Shown in pieces: positions 34,502-46,827 of a stretch of DNA of 64,000 nt. Made by a program: the position numbers and the translations under genes. This DNA is from Apiotrichum sp. Y4204. Its lineage: Eukaryota > Basidiomycota > Tremellomycetes > Trichosporonales > Trichosporonaceae. The stretch's first letter is position 1, and each line of letters opens with the position of its first letter. Location of the stretch: the NCBI GenBank assembly GCA_025531455.1, contig JAMYHL010000005.1:62001-126000 (forward strand), read 5' to 3'. The notes below the pieces were generated by a model. The model searched no databases. It saw nothing but the letters and a program-made list of their open reading frames with translations, and was not told the DNA's origin.

Positions 34502-34625
34502 ATCTAGGATATGATGTCACCCTGTGCGATTTCGTTGTTTTCAAGATGCACCTGTGTCAACAACATTGACACCACTCTCCATCCATCCTTTGCACAATAT
34601 CGCTTCGACAGCGCCATTGCCCCCC

Positions 34626-35861
34626 ATGTCATCGACGACAGCACAGATGCTGTCGGAGATCGGGACAGGGACTGCAGCAGAAGTAGGATCACTCACCAAT
34701 AGTTCTGTTGACAACAGCTCCTTATGGGTGTTCGCTACAACAGTGGGTGCCCGGGCGTATCAGTATCTCACAGGCAGCCAGCCCTCCAGGCCCAACGTTC
34801 ATTCCGCAGCTAGACGAGATCCTTCTCGAGGCACGATATCATGCCGGCGGGTCGAGTCTGCGGCGTGGCGACTTGGTCGAGATTGTCGGCCCGTCGGGCT
34901 CGGGCAAGACGACACTCGCAACCTTCCTCCTCATGACAACTCTCCTCCCTCCACATATCTCCGTGCCCCTCGATTTCCCGTATCATCCCTCTCCGGCCCT
35001 TGACGTTGCCCTCGGAGGGCGCGGCATGCGCGCCGCCCTCGTCGTACCGCCCACCCACCGCTCTATCGTCCCTGTCCTCGTGAGGACGATGCGCGCGCAC
35101 ATCGAGGGCTGCATCGCCGCCGCGTTTGCAAGTAGCAGTATCAAGCACTGGGGACCGGACCGCCCCGCCGTCGGCGCCGCGATCGAGGAGGCAATACGCG
35201 CTGCGTTGCAGCGTCTCTATACTCTCCAGCCGCGCGCCCGCGCCATGGAATGGACGGCGGCGCTGCGCCGTCTCCTCGTGCTCGCGGAGGAGGGGGAAGG
35301 CGCGGACGTGGTGGTCTGCGACGGCTTCTCGGACGGGTTCTGGCCCGAGCGCTGGGCCGAGGAGGAGAGGGGAGAGCGGAAACGCGCTGCCGTGCGTGGG
35401 CCCGAGGACGCGACGCTCCGCGATGTCTGGGAGGTGGTGACTGCCCTGCGGAGGGATACCGGTGCTGTTGTCGTGCTGGCCGTGCATGGCCTCCGGGTGA
35501 GTTTCTCGATGCTCTGTGCTGACAAAAGCCACTCCCCAACAAGCCATTCTACAAGCCCCACCTGCCCCCACCGTACCCATCGCCATTCGTCCCCTCCGAC
35601 ATGCCCGACACGCCGTGGCCGCTCAACATTCAGATCACGCTGCCTGGCCGCTCGCGAGCACTGCAATTTCCGGCAGAGATTTTGTTGGCTGATGCCCTCC
35701 GTGCACGGCCACAGCGCCCAGACATGCAGGTGCTGGACGCGATTGTGCGCGTCCCCGGAGGGAAAGGTCCTGCGGGAACGAGCGAGGGCGCGAGGTACTC
35801 CTTTGGCGTCACGAAGCAGGGACTGGTCCCATTTGCGCATAAGTCGTCAAACGGGTCGTGA
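34626..35861 (+). CDS. XRCC2-like RecA/Rad51-family ATPase
   Basis: Exons 34626-34682, 34718-34742, 34790-35496 and 35529-35861 (introns 35, 47 and 32 bp), 373 residues. The spliced N-terminus reads GTAAELLMGVRYNS then PTFIPQLDEILLEARYHAGG, as expected for a Rad51 paralogue. The Walker A motif GPSGSGKTT is coded at 34888-34914. Later come RLYTLQPRARAMEWTAALRRLL and ADVVVCDGFSDGFWPERW, where the Walker B Asp and the FW pair resemble XRCC2, followed by a VVVLAVHGLR strand. The C-terminus is Pro-rich. XRCC2 acts in homologous recombination with other Rad51 paralogues. The gene starts 124 bp after the ORC3 stop. It could be another divergent Rad51 paralogue, so no symbol is given. Confidence 0.75.
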
Positions 35862-35967
35862 GGTTATCAATGGGTTGGCAATGTTCTGTCTGCCGACTTG
35901 CTACACCATAGAGTTGTTTAGACATGTATATGTGTATAGAAACCTATTCTATCCTTTTATCTGCGGC

Positions 35968-37188
35968 TTAGAGCTTCGACTCCTGGATCGCCTTCTTGAC
36001 AGCGTCGACCGCCCGGACGTGCATTTCGCTGCCGGCAGCAACGATACCCTCGTTGGAAGCCAGCGTCCGGCCGACGGAAAAGTCGAGCGGCTTGCCGTTC
36101 ATGTCGCTGCAGACACCGCCCGACTCGGCAATGAGCAGCGCGCCCGAGGCGTGGTCCCAAATCTTCTCCTGGTAGTCCTTGCCGCCTGAGTACTTTGTCG
36201 GGATGCGAAGGTAGACGCCGCCCTCGCCGCGCGAAAGACACGCGTACTTTGCCTGGCTGTCCATGCGGAGCGACGGGCGCTGCACGCCGAGCAGCTCACC
36301 GATGCGCTGCTGGATGTCCTGCGCCGAGTGGCCGGCCTCGACCGACTCGAGGAACGTGAGCGGGTTCGAGGAGTCCGGCATCGCGGGGAGAGTGAGGCGC
36401 GTGTACGTCTCCGAATCAAGGGGGCGCTGCGAGGTCAGCACGAGTTCTTTGTCTGCCACTTACGCTCCACGAGCCCTCTCCACGAACGGCCACCATGAGA
36501 ACACCCTTGCCATTCGGAATGACCTCCTCGCCTATCTTGGCGGGCTCGGGACCAAGGTTCGGGCATCCAATAACGCCGAGCTCAACCTGGCCGTCGACAA
36601 TGAGCGCGAGGCAGACCGCGAACTGCTGGTGACGGATAAAGCCCGACGTGCCGTCCACCGGGTCCTGGAGTCAGTCCTGTCATAAAAGCTACACTTACAA
36701 TGGTCCAAAAGCGGCCGCTGGGTCCGCCAGTGGCTGAGCCGGCGTCAATGGCCGCCAGGATTGCGCCCTCGGTGAACGTCTTGTCTTTGCCCCATGCGTC
36801 TACGCGGCCAAAGCCCTCGTTCACGAGGCTGACGACCTTCTCGCGCAGCTTCTCGTTGGCACGCAGCTCGGACGTGTCCTCCTCCCCGATGATCTGGTCG
36901 TTGGCATAGTGGTCGAGCAGGTGCAGGGAAATGAGAGCCTGCGCGGAGAGGTCGGCGACTGCTGTTAGCGGTCCCAGGCTGCGGACCAGGCTGAGACTCA
37001 CCGGTCACCGGCGACTTGTCCTTCTTGATCACGGTGTCCTTGGATACGAGCGTGTCCTGCACCGACTTTGTCCTGATCTTATCAGCGCTCTGCCAATCTC
37101 AACTGTCAACGCACAGGTAGCAGCCACGGAGGACGGAGAGGATCGCGAGCTCGGCCTCGTCGCGCAGCTTGGTGAAGGGAACGGGCAT
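35968..37188 (-). CDS. MET22: 3'(2'),5'-bisphosphate nucleotidase
   Basis: Exons 37115-37188, 37002-37072, 36699-36961, 36464-36664 and 35968-36426, 355 residues (yeast Met22/Hal2 has 357). Li+-sensitive phosphatase motifs are in order: DKSPVTVADLSAQALI, IIGEEDTSEL, then FWTIDPVDGTSGFIRHQQFAVCLALIVDGQVELGVIGCPN (metal-binding DPxDGT split by an intron) and IWDHASGALLIAESGG (WDxAxG with the catalytic Asp). The enzyme turns 3'-phosphoadenosine 5'-phosphate into AMP, clearing the inhibitory by-product of sulfate assimilation, and in yeast is a target of Li+ and Na+. It converges on the XRCC2-like gene with only 106 bp between stops. Confidence 0.95.
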
Positions 37189-37529
37189 GGTGCGGTATGC
37201 TCGCAGGGAGAGGCGCAGTGGGTGAAGGCGGGTAGCGGCGCGGAGGAGCATGCAAGATGCACGGCGAGAGATAGATGTAGATGAAGAAAGTGGAAGCGGA
37301 AAAAGTATCGTTTTCCCTCTGTTGTTGTTGCGATGTTGGATCTGAATCGGGAATCGGGAATGCCAGACCTCTCGCGGTGTTGCACGTCATCCTGGAAATT
37401 CCCGACAGCCGCGGCCCCTCATTCACCGGACCTGGCCGGCACCGACGCTTGGCTTGGCCGTTGCCACACGATTACGATTGCGTTATCTTCATCCATTCCC
37501 ACTACCCCGCTGTCACTAATCTAATAACA

Positions 37530-38530
37530 ATGTCACTCCCGACGCCTGCTGAGCCGATCTCGCTGCCGCTGCCGCACCCAGAGGCGTATCCCGGCGAGCC
37601 GCGCGAATATGCTCGCGCCCTCATGCAACGCAAGGACGACATTGAGAGCGAAATCGTGAGCCAACAAGCTCTTCATCTCTGACACTAGGACGCGCTCAAG
37701 GCCGTTTTGGCCTCGGTTCGTACTGGACATCGCTTCGGCACTCACGAGTTCTAGTCGCTTACAGCTGCAGCACGGCGCGTCGCAGGACACGCCCCTCGTC
37801 GACCCCGAAGGCTATCCGCGGGGCGACATTGATGTGGTGCGTACGGCGACCGTGATATTTCGCATGCACACTATCAAGCATTCCCCCTTCAAGTATGTGA
37901 ATCTGACAGGCAGTACGCGATCCGGCACGCGCGCGCCGCCCTCGTGCGGCTGTACAACGACCGCACGGAGGTGACGCGGCGCCTGGCGACCGCGCTAGAG
38001 ACGGCATTCGAGCCCTCGACGTCGCCCACGAGCGCGTCCATCGTCGCGCCCGCCCCAGGCGCTCCCGTTGATCATGTCCAGCGGCCACCGACATTCTCGG
38101 GCGACACAAACGGACATCGCGAGCCGCAGCTTGAAATGCCCGAGTCGTGGCCGGAGCGGCCGCTCGCGCGTGTTAACACCGTCGCGGCTGACAGCCCTGC
38201 TGCCGATTCTGTACGTCCGCATACGCTATTCACGCTGACCACACCAGGGTCTTATGGCTGGCGACATCATCTACTCGTTCTCCGGGATTACTGCCAGCAG
38301 CAGTGATGCATTCCAGCATATCGGGCCAGTGGTTGCACGTTCAGAAGATGTGAGTTACACACATTGCTCGATCAGTCGGCTTGTTCCCACGGCCTGTGTC
38401 AAATCTCACACCACAGCTTCCCATGACGCTTCTCGTGGTTCGCGGGTCAGAACGCAAGATGCTGCGCCTCACGCCTCGCAGGGGATGGGGCGGGCGGGGG
38501 CTCCTCGGCTGCCATATCCTCCCTATGTAA
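37530..38530 (+). CDS. NAS2: 26S proteasome assembly chaperone PSMD9/Nas2 (PDZ)
   Basis: Exons 37530-37655, 37689-37715, 37765-37836, 37914-38210, 38248-38349 and 38417-38530, 245 residues. The N-terminal helical hairpin contains YARALMQRKDDIESEIDALKAVL and the family signature TPLVDPEGYPRGDIDVYAIRHARAALVRLYND. A variable linker with Pro and Ser follows, then a PDZ domain: GLMAGDIIYSFSGITASS and LPMTLLVVRGSERKMLRLTPRRGWGGRGLLGCHI. In yeast Nas2 holds the ATPase Rpt5 during base assembly; in mammals it is p27/PSMD9. The second intron has the weaker donor GTTCGT. The gene is divergent from MET22, 341 bp apart. Confidence 0.92.
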
Positions 38531-38618
38531 TGAGCTCCGACAATCCGTGTCTGTAAATTATGGTTATCGGTTCAGTGACATGCTTGCATATGCATGCTAG
38601 GAAATGATGTTATCCATT

Positions 38619-40041
38619 CTAAACGAGACGCTTGCCGTTGTCCGAGACGGGCGCGGCAACGACGTCCCGGGGCTTCTCAGGCTTGTCCCCGGCGGGCTTG
38701 ACGGCAGCAGCGACAGGCGCGGCAGCGGGCGTGGGGACAACCGCGGGGACAGCGGCCGCGGGAACCTCGACCGCAACGGTCTCGACGGCCTGGATGGGAA
38801 GAACAGCGGCCTCAGCCTGGACAGCGGTCTCGACGGGGGCGACAACAACAGCGATAGGCTGCACCTCGACAGCGACAGGGGCAGGGGGGGGAACCTGAGC
38901 GGACCTAGCGGCCTGGGTGGCAGTCTCGAAGGGCTCGGCAACCTTGGCCTTAGCGTAGTGGACGCGCTCCTGGCCAAGGCGAACAGCCTCGGCGACCTTG
39001 AGACCAGTGGCCTCCTCGACGGAGTGGACGGCCTGCGACGACCAGACGCGAGCCTCGTCCGACGCACCGCGGAGCTTGTCAAGGCCGATGTGCCAGTGCA
39101 TAGCGAGCGCCTGGTTGAAACGGTCGTGCGATGCGGCGAACTCGGGCATATGCCTGTCCTCGAGCTCGGAAACGTACTGGCGGAGGTTGTGGGCCGTGTG
39201 GGGCAGGAAGTAGGGGAGGGCGGCAAGGGTGAAGAGAGGGGGCGCGAGGAAGCGGATGGGGAAGGCGCGGGTGCGCGTCAGAACGGAACCAGTGAGACCG
39301 GCAACGAGGACGTAGATGATGCCAGGGGTCAAAGGCTCGTCCTTGGGGATGATGGTCTTGACCTCGCCTAAAGAGTCAGCTTTGTGGACAGTGTCGTCAT
39401 GACGGTTGGAGGTGCTCGTTGATCGAGCATGAGACGCCCGCGCATGTTATTGCCCGTTCACGGCTGGGACACCGCGTACAAGCGCCAGTGAGCTGGGCGC
39501 AGACAACCCAGAACAAGGTCCACGCAACTGGCTTCGCGCACCCAATATCGCCCGAACTCGCGGTCGCCATTTCAGACTCGACACTCACGTTCGACCTTAC
39601 GCTCAAAGCCGATCCACTTGCCAACACCGTCTTCAACAACTTTCCGTGCGCTTCCGACGGCCGAGGACGTCGCCTCGCGCGCGGTGGCGATGTACGGGGT
39701 GAGCGGGTTGTGCGTCGCAATGAGCGTGATGGGCGGCTCGGCCGAGGCCGACGAGTAGATCGGGAGCTGGGTGTTAGATGATCATGTTCATGTTCACTGT
39801 TATCTGCGAGCGATGCGTTCGCTTCGTTCCGAGGCACAGCGTTTAGCGCCGGACATGGAAAAATACGCTGAGCCGCTGCTGTCTTGCGCGCCATCGCGAT
39901 ACCCACCTTGTCGCCGGTGATGGTACGTCCCGGGACGACGCCCTCGTCGGCGAGGATGACCGCCGAAGTCGCGAAGAGGGCACCGCCCATGGCCGCGGTA
40001 GGGGCGACGGAGGCCCTGAAGAGACGCTGGAAGGCCGCCAT
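38619..40041 (-). CDS. MICOS complex subunit MIC26/MIC27 (apolipoprotein O-like)
   Basis: Exons 39907-40041, 39589-39766 and 38619-39367, 353 residues. The N-terminus (MAAFQRLFRASVAPTAAMGG) looks like a presequence followed by a hydrophobic stretch. The family core reads LPIYSS, ATHNPLTPYIATAREATSSAVG, KVVEDGVGKWIGFERKVE, IIPKDEPLTPGIIYVLVAGLTGSVLTRTRAFPIRFLAPPLF and LPHTAHNLRQYV, with two membrane segments around a short GxxGS loop. The last 120 residues are Ala, Val and Pro rich and poorly constrained. The protein sits in the inner mitochondrial membrane at cristae junctions. Introns are 140 and 221 bp, long for this window. MIC26 and MIC27 cannot be told apart from sequence alone. Confidence 0.88.
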
Positions 40042-40994
40042 TTTTTAAAGTAAGAAGAGTGGTGATCAAGTTGGGACAATGATCAGGTCGATGAGCAAAC
40101 AACCCGGCGACACTCGGCGCGCTCAACGACGGATGGATATGTAGACTTCTCCGATGGGGTACCCCCTATGAGCCATGGCCTGCCAATTAAATGAGCCAAT
40201 AACATGCTACGCCTCATTTGTCTGTCCGTCAAGACTGACCTTATCTTTGAGAGACCTGCTATTACAATTCTACAAACCGTAGTATGTAGCGGAGGCAGAC
40301 TGTGTCACATCTCGGCTAATCCACAGCCTCCACCAATCCACCACCCATTTGCCCCATCTCATCATTCGAACCATTCGAACCAGCTTGCTTGCAGCTTGGT
40401 TGCCACTACTGCTATTAGTGTGCATACAAACTCAAATCATGGTGTGAATGGATGCGTGTTTGAGGTGCGCATGTTCTGCGATAGCTTCTTAAACCATTCG
40501 CCGGGGTGATCTGATCAGTGCTCATGTCGCATACAGGCCAGGCCAACCTCTGACCAAGAGCTGGGAGCAGGGCACCTGGGGGGGCGCTAGGACCTAGGGC
40601 TTAGGGCCTAGGGCTATTGTAAGTAGAAGCGTGCTTCCCACGCTCAGTGCTCTCTGTGTGTGAGAATGATATGACGACACTTGAAAAGTACACGTATATG
40701 CGGGATTTCACCAGTGTGGCAGCGGCATCCGGCATTCGTGACTGATTACAGCCATCACAGATCACAGTCGGTAAAGTCAATGCCAGACCGGTAGTACCTC
40801 ATAGTCACCAGCTCACCAGATCACTCGTTCGAAAGACGGTCAATCCCAAACTGCATTGACACCCACTGTACAATGTACCTGCTCATCTACACAAGCTGAC
40901 CATGTTGGGCTACAAATTACAATACAAGACTCGATGGCATGACGGGGCGTCTCATGGTCTCGGGTACTCATGACGACCACCACGCCCTACCATC
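40042..40994. other. Intergenic, between two minus-strand genes
   Basis: Holds the MICOS gene promoter and the 3' flank of the next gene. A short telomere-like run (ctagggcttagggcctaggg, about 40590-40612) and a cattcgaac direct repeat near 40375 are visible. No exon chain. Confidence 0.5.
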
Positions 40995-43339
40995 TCACGT
41001 GGAAGTCAGTTCTTTCACTGGTTTCGAGCGTCCTGGCGCACTTTTACGGCGTGGGCGGACTTTTGGAGGCATGGATAGATCAGGCTGGCTTTTGGCTCCC
41101 GCGCTGTTCTTACGGCGTTTCTTTTTCGAGCGTCCTTCGCTGGCACTCTCCGAACATTCCATTGAAGCGCTTTGTGATGGGGTTGGAGGAACACCCCCCT
41201 TGGTCATGAACGCGACCCCAAGGCGTTGAAGAGGATCAGAAGAATCAAACTTGGCGGGAAGGAACACTATTGGCAGTGTCGATCCGGGCAGATGGAAGGC
41301 CTGTATGTTAGCAGCCGTGATGCGCATGCGTACTCACAACTCCTTCTGCGTGTAGACCTTGTACCATGGAGACATACTGATCAATGTTGTCACCATTGCA
41401 GAGTACCATGCCCATCGTCACAGGTAATAACCCTTCGCGTGCCAAAGTTGACACGGGGATCATCGTGGCAGTGCAACTCTCCGTTACGACTGGGCCAGGC
41501 GGATACGACAGTGTCTCTCCCCAAAGATGGGATTGCCTTAGATGTCAGCATGCAATACTTCGCAAAGTCATGAGAGACCCACCACAAGTCATCGGTCCCT
41601 TGTTCACCAACAATCAGGATGTTGAACGTACCGCCCCCACGACCGCGAATGGTCAAATCTCCTTTCCAGACACCGACCTTGCCCTGCTGCAAGTCGCGGA
41701 ATGCCGGAGAGAAGAACATGCACATGGGTGGGGGTGGAATGAAGGGTATCGGAGGAAGGGCTAATTGCATGGACGGAGGCTGACGGTTTCGAACGCTTTC
41801 CTGCCCGGCCGGGGATTGCTCGCAGGGATCTGAACAACTGGAGACAAAAGGAACATTTGAGCTTGCAGGTGTCGCAGAAAAGTGCGATACCGCAGAGACG
41901 AATGGTGAAGCAGAGCGAGCGGCCGAGTCGACGGGGGTCGTGACACTTTCTGAGCGGGAGCTTGTAGCACTGCCAGACACCGATTCAGCTTTGACTAGTG
42001 AGTCGTGGTCGGAGGAAGATGAAGCTGCCAGCGAAGGCTCATTTTCCCGCTTGACTTTGTCATCTTCCAACTGCGCTAGAATCTCGTCGATTGCCTGAAT
42101 CCCATCCTCGTCTCCCCGCGATGCTGGTCGCGAAGTTGCCTCCATAGTATCCAATAACTGTATCGGAGGCAAGCCAAGAGCAGGGGAAAATGACCGACGT
42201 GGTGTCAGCTCCGATCCGGACGATAGAGTTGTGCTAAGTGATGGCCATTCCAAGCCGGGTGTCAAGGTCGTCCACTGTGACAAGTCGACTTCCGCAACCC
42301 CCTTAGTCGGTGTCCAGGCCCCGTACACTTGGCCTTTGTCGTTGTCCATTTTCCCATCCGTTACCTCTGTGCACAGAGAGGAAAGGAAACCTGAGATGAT
42401 GGTCACCTCGTTGGGACGAATCGCCACGTTGTACAAGGCCTGCAACGCCAAAGTTAATTCGGCCATTTGCTGAGGGGGTGGCGCACGGAAGGGGCCTCCA
42501 TGCAATGGCTGAGCCAACGCGCAAAGAACATCCGACCAGAGGGCACGTTCCGACACCTGTTGTCAGCCGAGCTCCACAATGGGACTTACAAGGCTAGGGC
42601 CACCGTGCTTCCATACCTCAGCCATAAGCCTCGAGACCGGTACCGATCCCAGCCACTCGACGTCGACAGTTTGACTCAGTAGCGCACGCCAAGTCTGGTC
42701 GCCGCAAGTCCAAGGAACTGTGTGACCGAGAGGCTCTTTAGCAATAGAGTTGGGGGCTTTTGACTGCGACCGGACATCATCGCGCAAGAGTGGCTTTTCG
42801 TCCATCACCGGTGATGACAGCATAGCTGGTTCTGAACAGTATGAAACCGGATACGATAGTCGTCTGGAAGGAAGGCCAGATGTTTCAACCCTTGGACTGG
42901 AGAACATGGGGTGTTCAAAGCTGGTGATAGGGGGCTGCGATAGAGGATGCGGTCGAGGGTTTCGCGGGGACTGTGCTATCGGAGAATGGGTGTTTCGCGG
43001 CAAGGACTGGACGGGTAGTGTCAGCATCTGAAGTTGATGTGGGTCACAGGATAGAGGGATCAATGGCAACGGCGACCAGGAGAGATGGGAGATGGACACG
43101 GAACAATGTGTAACAAGCTTTTGGGGATGGTTGGGTCGGCTCTGATCGCTACGCAACCCAATTGTGTTTATTTCCCACTCACCCGCAGTTTGACCTTCTC
43201 TGGCGATTGAGACGACAATCTGCAAATCGTTTAGCACAGGCTCGTGGTTGCGTACTCACCTGCTTTCGGCAGATCCACATCCACTGTACGTGGGAGAAAG
43301 GTTGGGACTGGCAGGCGACTCTGATGCAACGCAGGACAT
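40995..43339 (-). CDS. Unrecognised Ser/Pro-rich protein with C-terminal beta-rich domain
   Basis: Six exons: 43260-43339, 43183-43219, 42590-43027, 41583-42556, 41338-41536 and 40995-41300, 677 residues; all five junctions keep one open frame. The first 130 residues are Ser/Pro-rich and disordered. A helical block follows (TWRALLSQTVDVEWLGSVP, RALWSDVLCALAQPLHGG, MAELTLALQALYNVA). A long Ser/Glu-rich linker leads to a compact, probably beta-rich C-terminal domain of about 150 residues: VGVWKGDLTIRGRGGGTFNILIVGE, LWGETLSYPPGPVVTES, LLPVTMGMVLCNGD, GVAFHLPGSTLPIVFLPAK, LGVAFM. It is loosely reminiscent of SPOC or Med25-type barrels, but I cannot assign it. The end is Lys/Arg-rich (KKKRRK), a nuclear localisation signal. 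A transcription or chromatin role is inference. Confidence 0.7.
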
Positions 43340-46300
43340 TATAGACGGAGGGCGACAGCTGTTGTGTGGTGTCTATGTAGTGCGGAGGTCGCACAGTGGT
43401 TGGCATATAAGGTGTACGATCGATGCGAGCTGCACACAGTGATATACCACTCTTCTTCGCCTTGTGATCTGATCAAGGCAGAAGGTAGCACTGGACAGAA
43501 AAGTGTCACTACTGTTGTTTGTTATTGGCGTCAGATCGGGATGTAGCCTAGTGGCGAAGCCCTGGGGGTTGATTGATTAAAGATGAGATAGCCAAGTCCG
43601 AGACCGAGACCGAGCCCCGCGAGACCGAGAATTGAGACCGAACGAATGTGGAGGACAGGACAAGACGATGGAATGAAAGAAGGAATGAAGATGGCCGACA
43701 CTCAAAGCGTGGGGAAAGAACAAGGAACGGTGACCAGGGTGGAAGTGGTGGTGATGGTGATGGTGACAGTAGTAGTCGTAGTAGTAGCAACAGTATAATG
43801 GTAGTGTTGGTGTCGGACAGGTCATCGGCGTAGCTTGTGCATCATGATGCATTATTAGCCGCACTCCTTACCCTGTGGACCTGTTCGATGCTGGGGCACT
43901 AGTGCTAGCGCACTACATCGGCCGCAGTAGTATGCAATGGTACACAACAAGGTACAAGCGCCACAGGGCGAGAGGCGCGTGCAAAGGCGGATCAGGGGGT
44001 CGACTGGGCGCAAGCAGGCAGGGCCAGCACCCCGGCAGGGCAGTCAGAAAAGCGGCCAGGGTAACGACCGTTCTCCTGGAGGTCTGGCCTTGTGGCCTTG
44101 TGGTACGCAAACACATAAATGTCCTAGCTCCTTCCGCCTACCGCTGCACAAATAACCCCCAACCTCAAGGCCTCAATATACCGCATATCCTGTCGTAACC
44201 CCCCCGTCATCATCGGGATGGACGGCTTGGACGGCACGAGGGCACGAGGGAATGGACGGCAAGGCATATATGAAATGTGGGCAGGCATGAGCATGTGCAT
44301 AGCCAGATGTTTTGATGTATGATAGTACTTGAGCATGTGCCTCACGATCCTTCACGCTCTGCTTTGTAGTGCTGAAGAAGTTCCCTCGCAGGAGGATGGC
44401 ACAATAGCTGAGGCCAATAAAGCACGGATCCCACTATTCCTCCAGAACAACCAACCCACACGAGAGGGCTCGTCTCAGGTCTCACAGGGGCAGGCTGACC
44501 AAAACTCCAACGTTGCAACAGCGCGCCCGCGCTGGCGACTCGACCTTGTAGTTTGTGGCATTGTCGCCTCGTCGCCTTGAGCAGTGTGGAAATGGAAATC
44601 CACTGATCATAGACACCTTGCCGCACTTATTGGGGGGTGGGAGATGGCAAACGTGGCGGGAATCTGTGCAAGCTGCAAGCCGTGCGCCATTTCCCCTCAC
44701 ATGCTCGATCTGCACCTCTCGGCAAGCATCATGCCGCATCAGGAGGAACGAACAAAAGCCAAACTAAAAAGCGCGACGTGGGGCGGCTGTACCTGTGGCC
44801 CTATAAAAGGCATGGGACCCAGAGGATCAGAAACAGAGGGTACCGCGAGGTCAGCAGCATCTGAGGCAGCGTCTGAGGCATGAAGGAATGGCTCAACGGC
44901 CCCACTGTTCGACAGGTCACTCGATGACGATAAGGACCATAGCTGCTTCGAGGTGGGAGATCCAGACAAACAAAGCGGCATGCCGCAGTCAAGGGTAGAT
45001 TACGGCGGCAAAGCGTCATCGACGAAAGATCAGGACTTAATCTCGAGCGCGTCCTCACGATCCTCCTCGGCATGCACCGGCATCACACCCAAGGCCACAT
45101 GGCCACACGACCGTCCAAGGCGCTAGGGCGGATGGCCTCGGAGTTCCTGATTTCCTGAACCTTGAGGCCTTGAGTCTTGCGGCGCTGCGGCAATGCGCCC
45201 GGACCGCTTGCCCGCCGTGTGGCTCACATAATAATGCCTCGTATATGGTATGATGTAGTAAAGCGACAGAGGAATCAGAGGATTCAGAGGTAAACAGGTA
45301 CGAAGGCAGTGGGAGATAGCTGCCAAGATTCCACAAATTACGCCGGACCGGATTAGTCCGCGACAGACCTCGGTTGTCCCTCTCTTCCTGTGCTGCGTTC
45401 TTTTCGTTCGCACCCACTATATCACATACAAGACGTCACGGGAGGCCCCGAGAGCTTTTACACTTTCTACATGCCCGTGTGTAAGGCACCAGGTACCGGA
45501 AACGAGGCCCTGGAGCCCTACGATCGTAACATGTGACGTCGTCCGCTTTGGTCTAAAAGTGATTGCATCCAAATTGCCAGCAGATGAACACTATTTGGCT
45601 TGGCCAAAGGTCCCCTCCGTCAGAGTGACGTGCCGTTTGGCGTATTGTTGCCGATTTCTGGTTCAACATTGCACAACATCAGTTCGCGACGCGCGTCGAA
45701 ACGCCCATATGGAATATTTGGATATTTGGAAGCTATGGTCAGTCAGACTCACTGCCTGCCGAGAAGTTGCAGCGTTCGCGGACTCGCGGCCAAAACCCCC
45801 ACCAGAAGCGCCGCCGGCAACGCGACTGATCGCCTTCTTTGGATCTTTGGGGCCCGGCAGAGCCAGTCACAACGTCACGGTGACATGAGTGTCGATCACC
45901 GGACTAAGCACTATTTACAGGGCACCCTGTGCAAGCTACAGATCAGACCAACGCGTGGGGATCGTGGAAAGATCTTTAAATAAACCGCGTTCGACGGAAC
46001 GGACAACGTTGGAGGCAGATCTAGGATTCTGTGGCACGAAGGGCACCCGGGACGGCACCTGCTCCCTGTGCAATTGTGTATTGTGATATTGTGCAGCTCT
46101 CTGTGTGGGCAAAAGTCGCCTAACTATGCATAATGCCTGTGGCTTTGGCTGGCGTCAGATTGGGGAGACCGGTTACTAGCCTCACATTTGTGGCTTTGGC
46201 TTACCTATGCAACCCTGCAACCTGTCAACAAGATGCTACGGTGTCGTTGTGTCGACAGCTTACTACACACATGACGGGCCATGCATTGAATAGCATCTTA

Positions 46301-46827
46301 TTGCAAAGATGCAACCTGGCATCGCCTGCAGCTTGCAGTGCGCGATGCCGCAAATTGCAACACCGAGGCGGAGGTCGCCCCGATCGGGGATCGCAGCATG
46401 CAGCATCTGCATATCTGCAGACATGCAGACAATGCAACTCTCGCGATCCCGCATTCCGCATAGCTCCACAGCTCCACAGCTGTGCGCGCGGGCGTACTGA
46501 GAGGTCAAAGGATGCACCAGTCACCGAGACAACTAGGCGCCGACTGGAGATGACTGGATCGACTGGGTTTTGTCTTCCTTCTCTATGTCTCGACCAAGCT
46601 CCGTCCCTCGACGGATACAATCCATCCACGGTGCAACGGTTCCAATTTCCTCCCCAGCGTGCAATATCTACTTCTGCGTTATGCTGTTCCATCTCACAAG
46701 TTTCCTTGACTTCCTTCTTTCTCCAAATAAGATATCTACCGTATCTCAACAGTCCTCGTCATTGCACCAGTTCTCCATACCGCAGCAGCTGTACACCTCC
46801 CACTCTCGTTCACAAATAACAACATTC
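43340..46827. other. Long divergent intergenic region
   Basis: This 3.5 kb lies between the unrecognised minus-strand gene and MSH4. It contains a trinucleotide-rich stretch (43746-43795), a TATAAAA at 44812-44818 with only a 22-codon frame behind it, and a purine/pyrimidine mixture at 46100-46500 with repeated tgcag words. A 228-codon frame (46133-46819) is not supported. No exon chain found. Confidence 0.5.
43746..43795. repeat. Imperfect trinucleotide repeat (GTG/GAT/AGT)
   Basis: A run of GTGGTGATGGTGATGGTGAC grading into repeated AGT/CGT units. It lies about 410 bp upstream of the minus-strand gene, so it may be in its promoter. Confidence 0.7.

Noticed and set aside
40590..40612. Telomere-like ctagggcttagggcctaggg
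   Set aside because: Only one TTAGGG unit and mixed spacing; not a telomere array and located internally.
43179..43406. Alternative N-terminus (MPTTVRPP...) for the unrecognised gene
   Set aside because: It keeps the first junction but leads to a stop after the 155-bp intron; the frame starting at 43339 passes all junctions.
44812..44884. TATAAAA followed by a short ATG frame
   Set aside because: The frame has 22 codons, is Ala/Ser/Glu-rich and has no splice continuation.
46133..46819. 228-codon frame directly before MSH4
   Set aside because: Contains repeated tgcag-derived Cys-rich text, no family signature; its end is the MSH4 leader in another frame.
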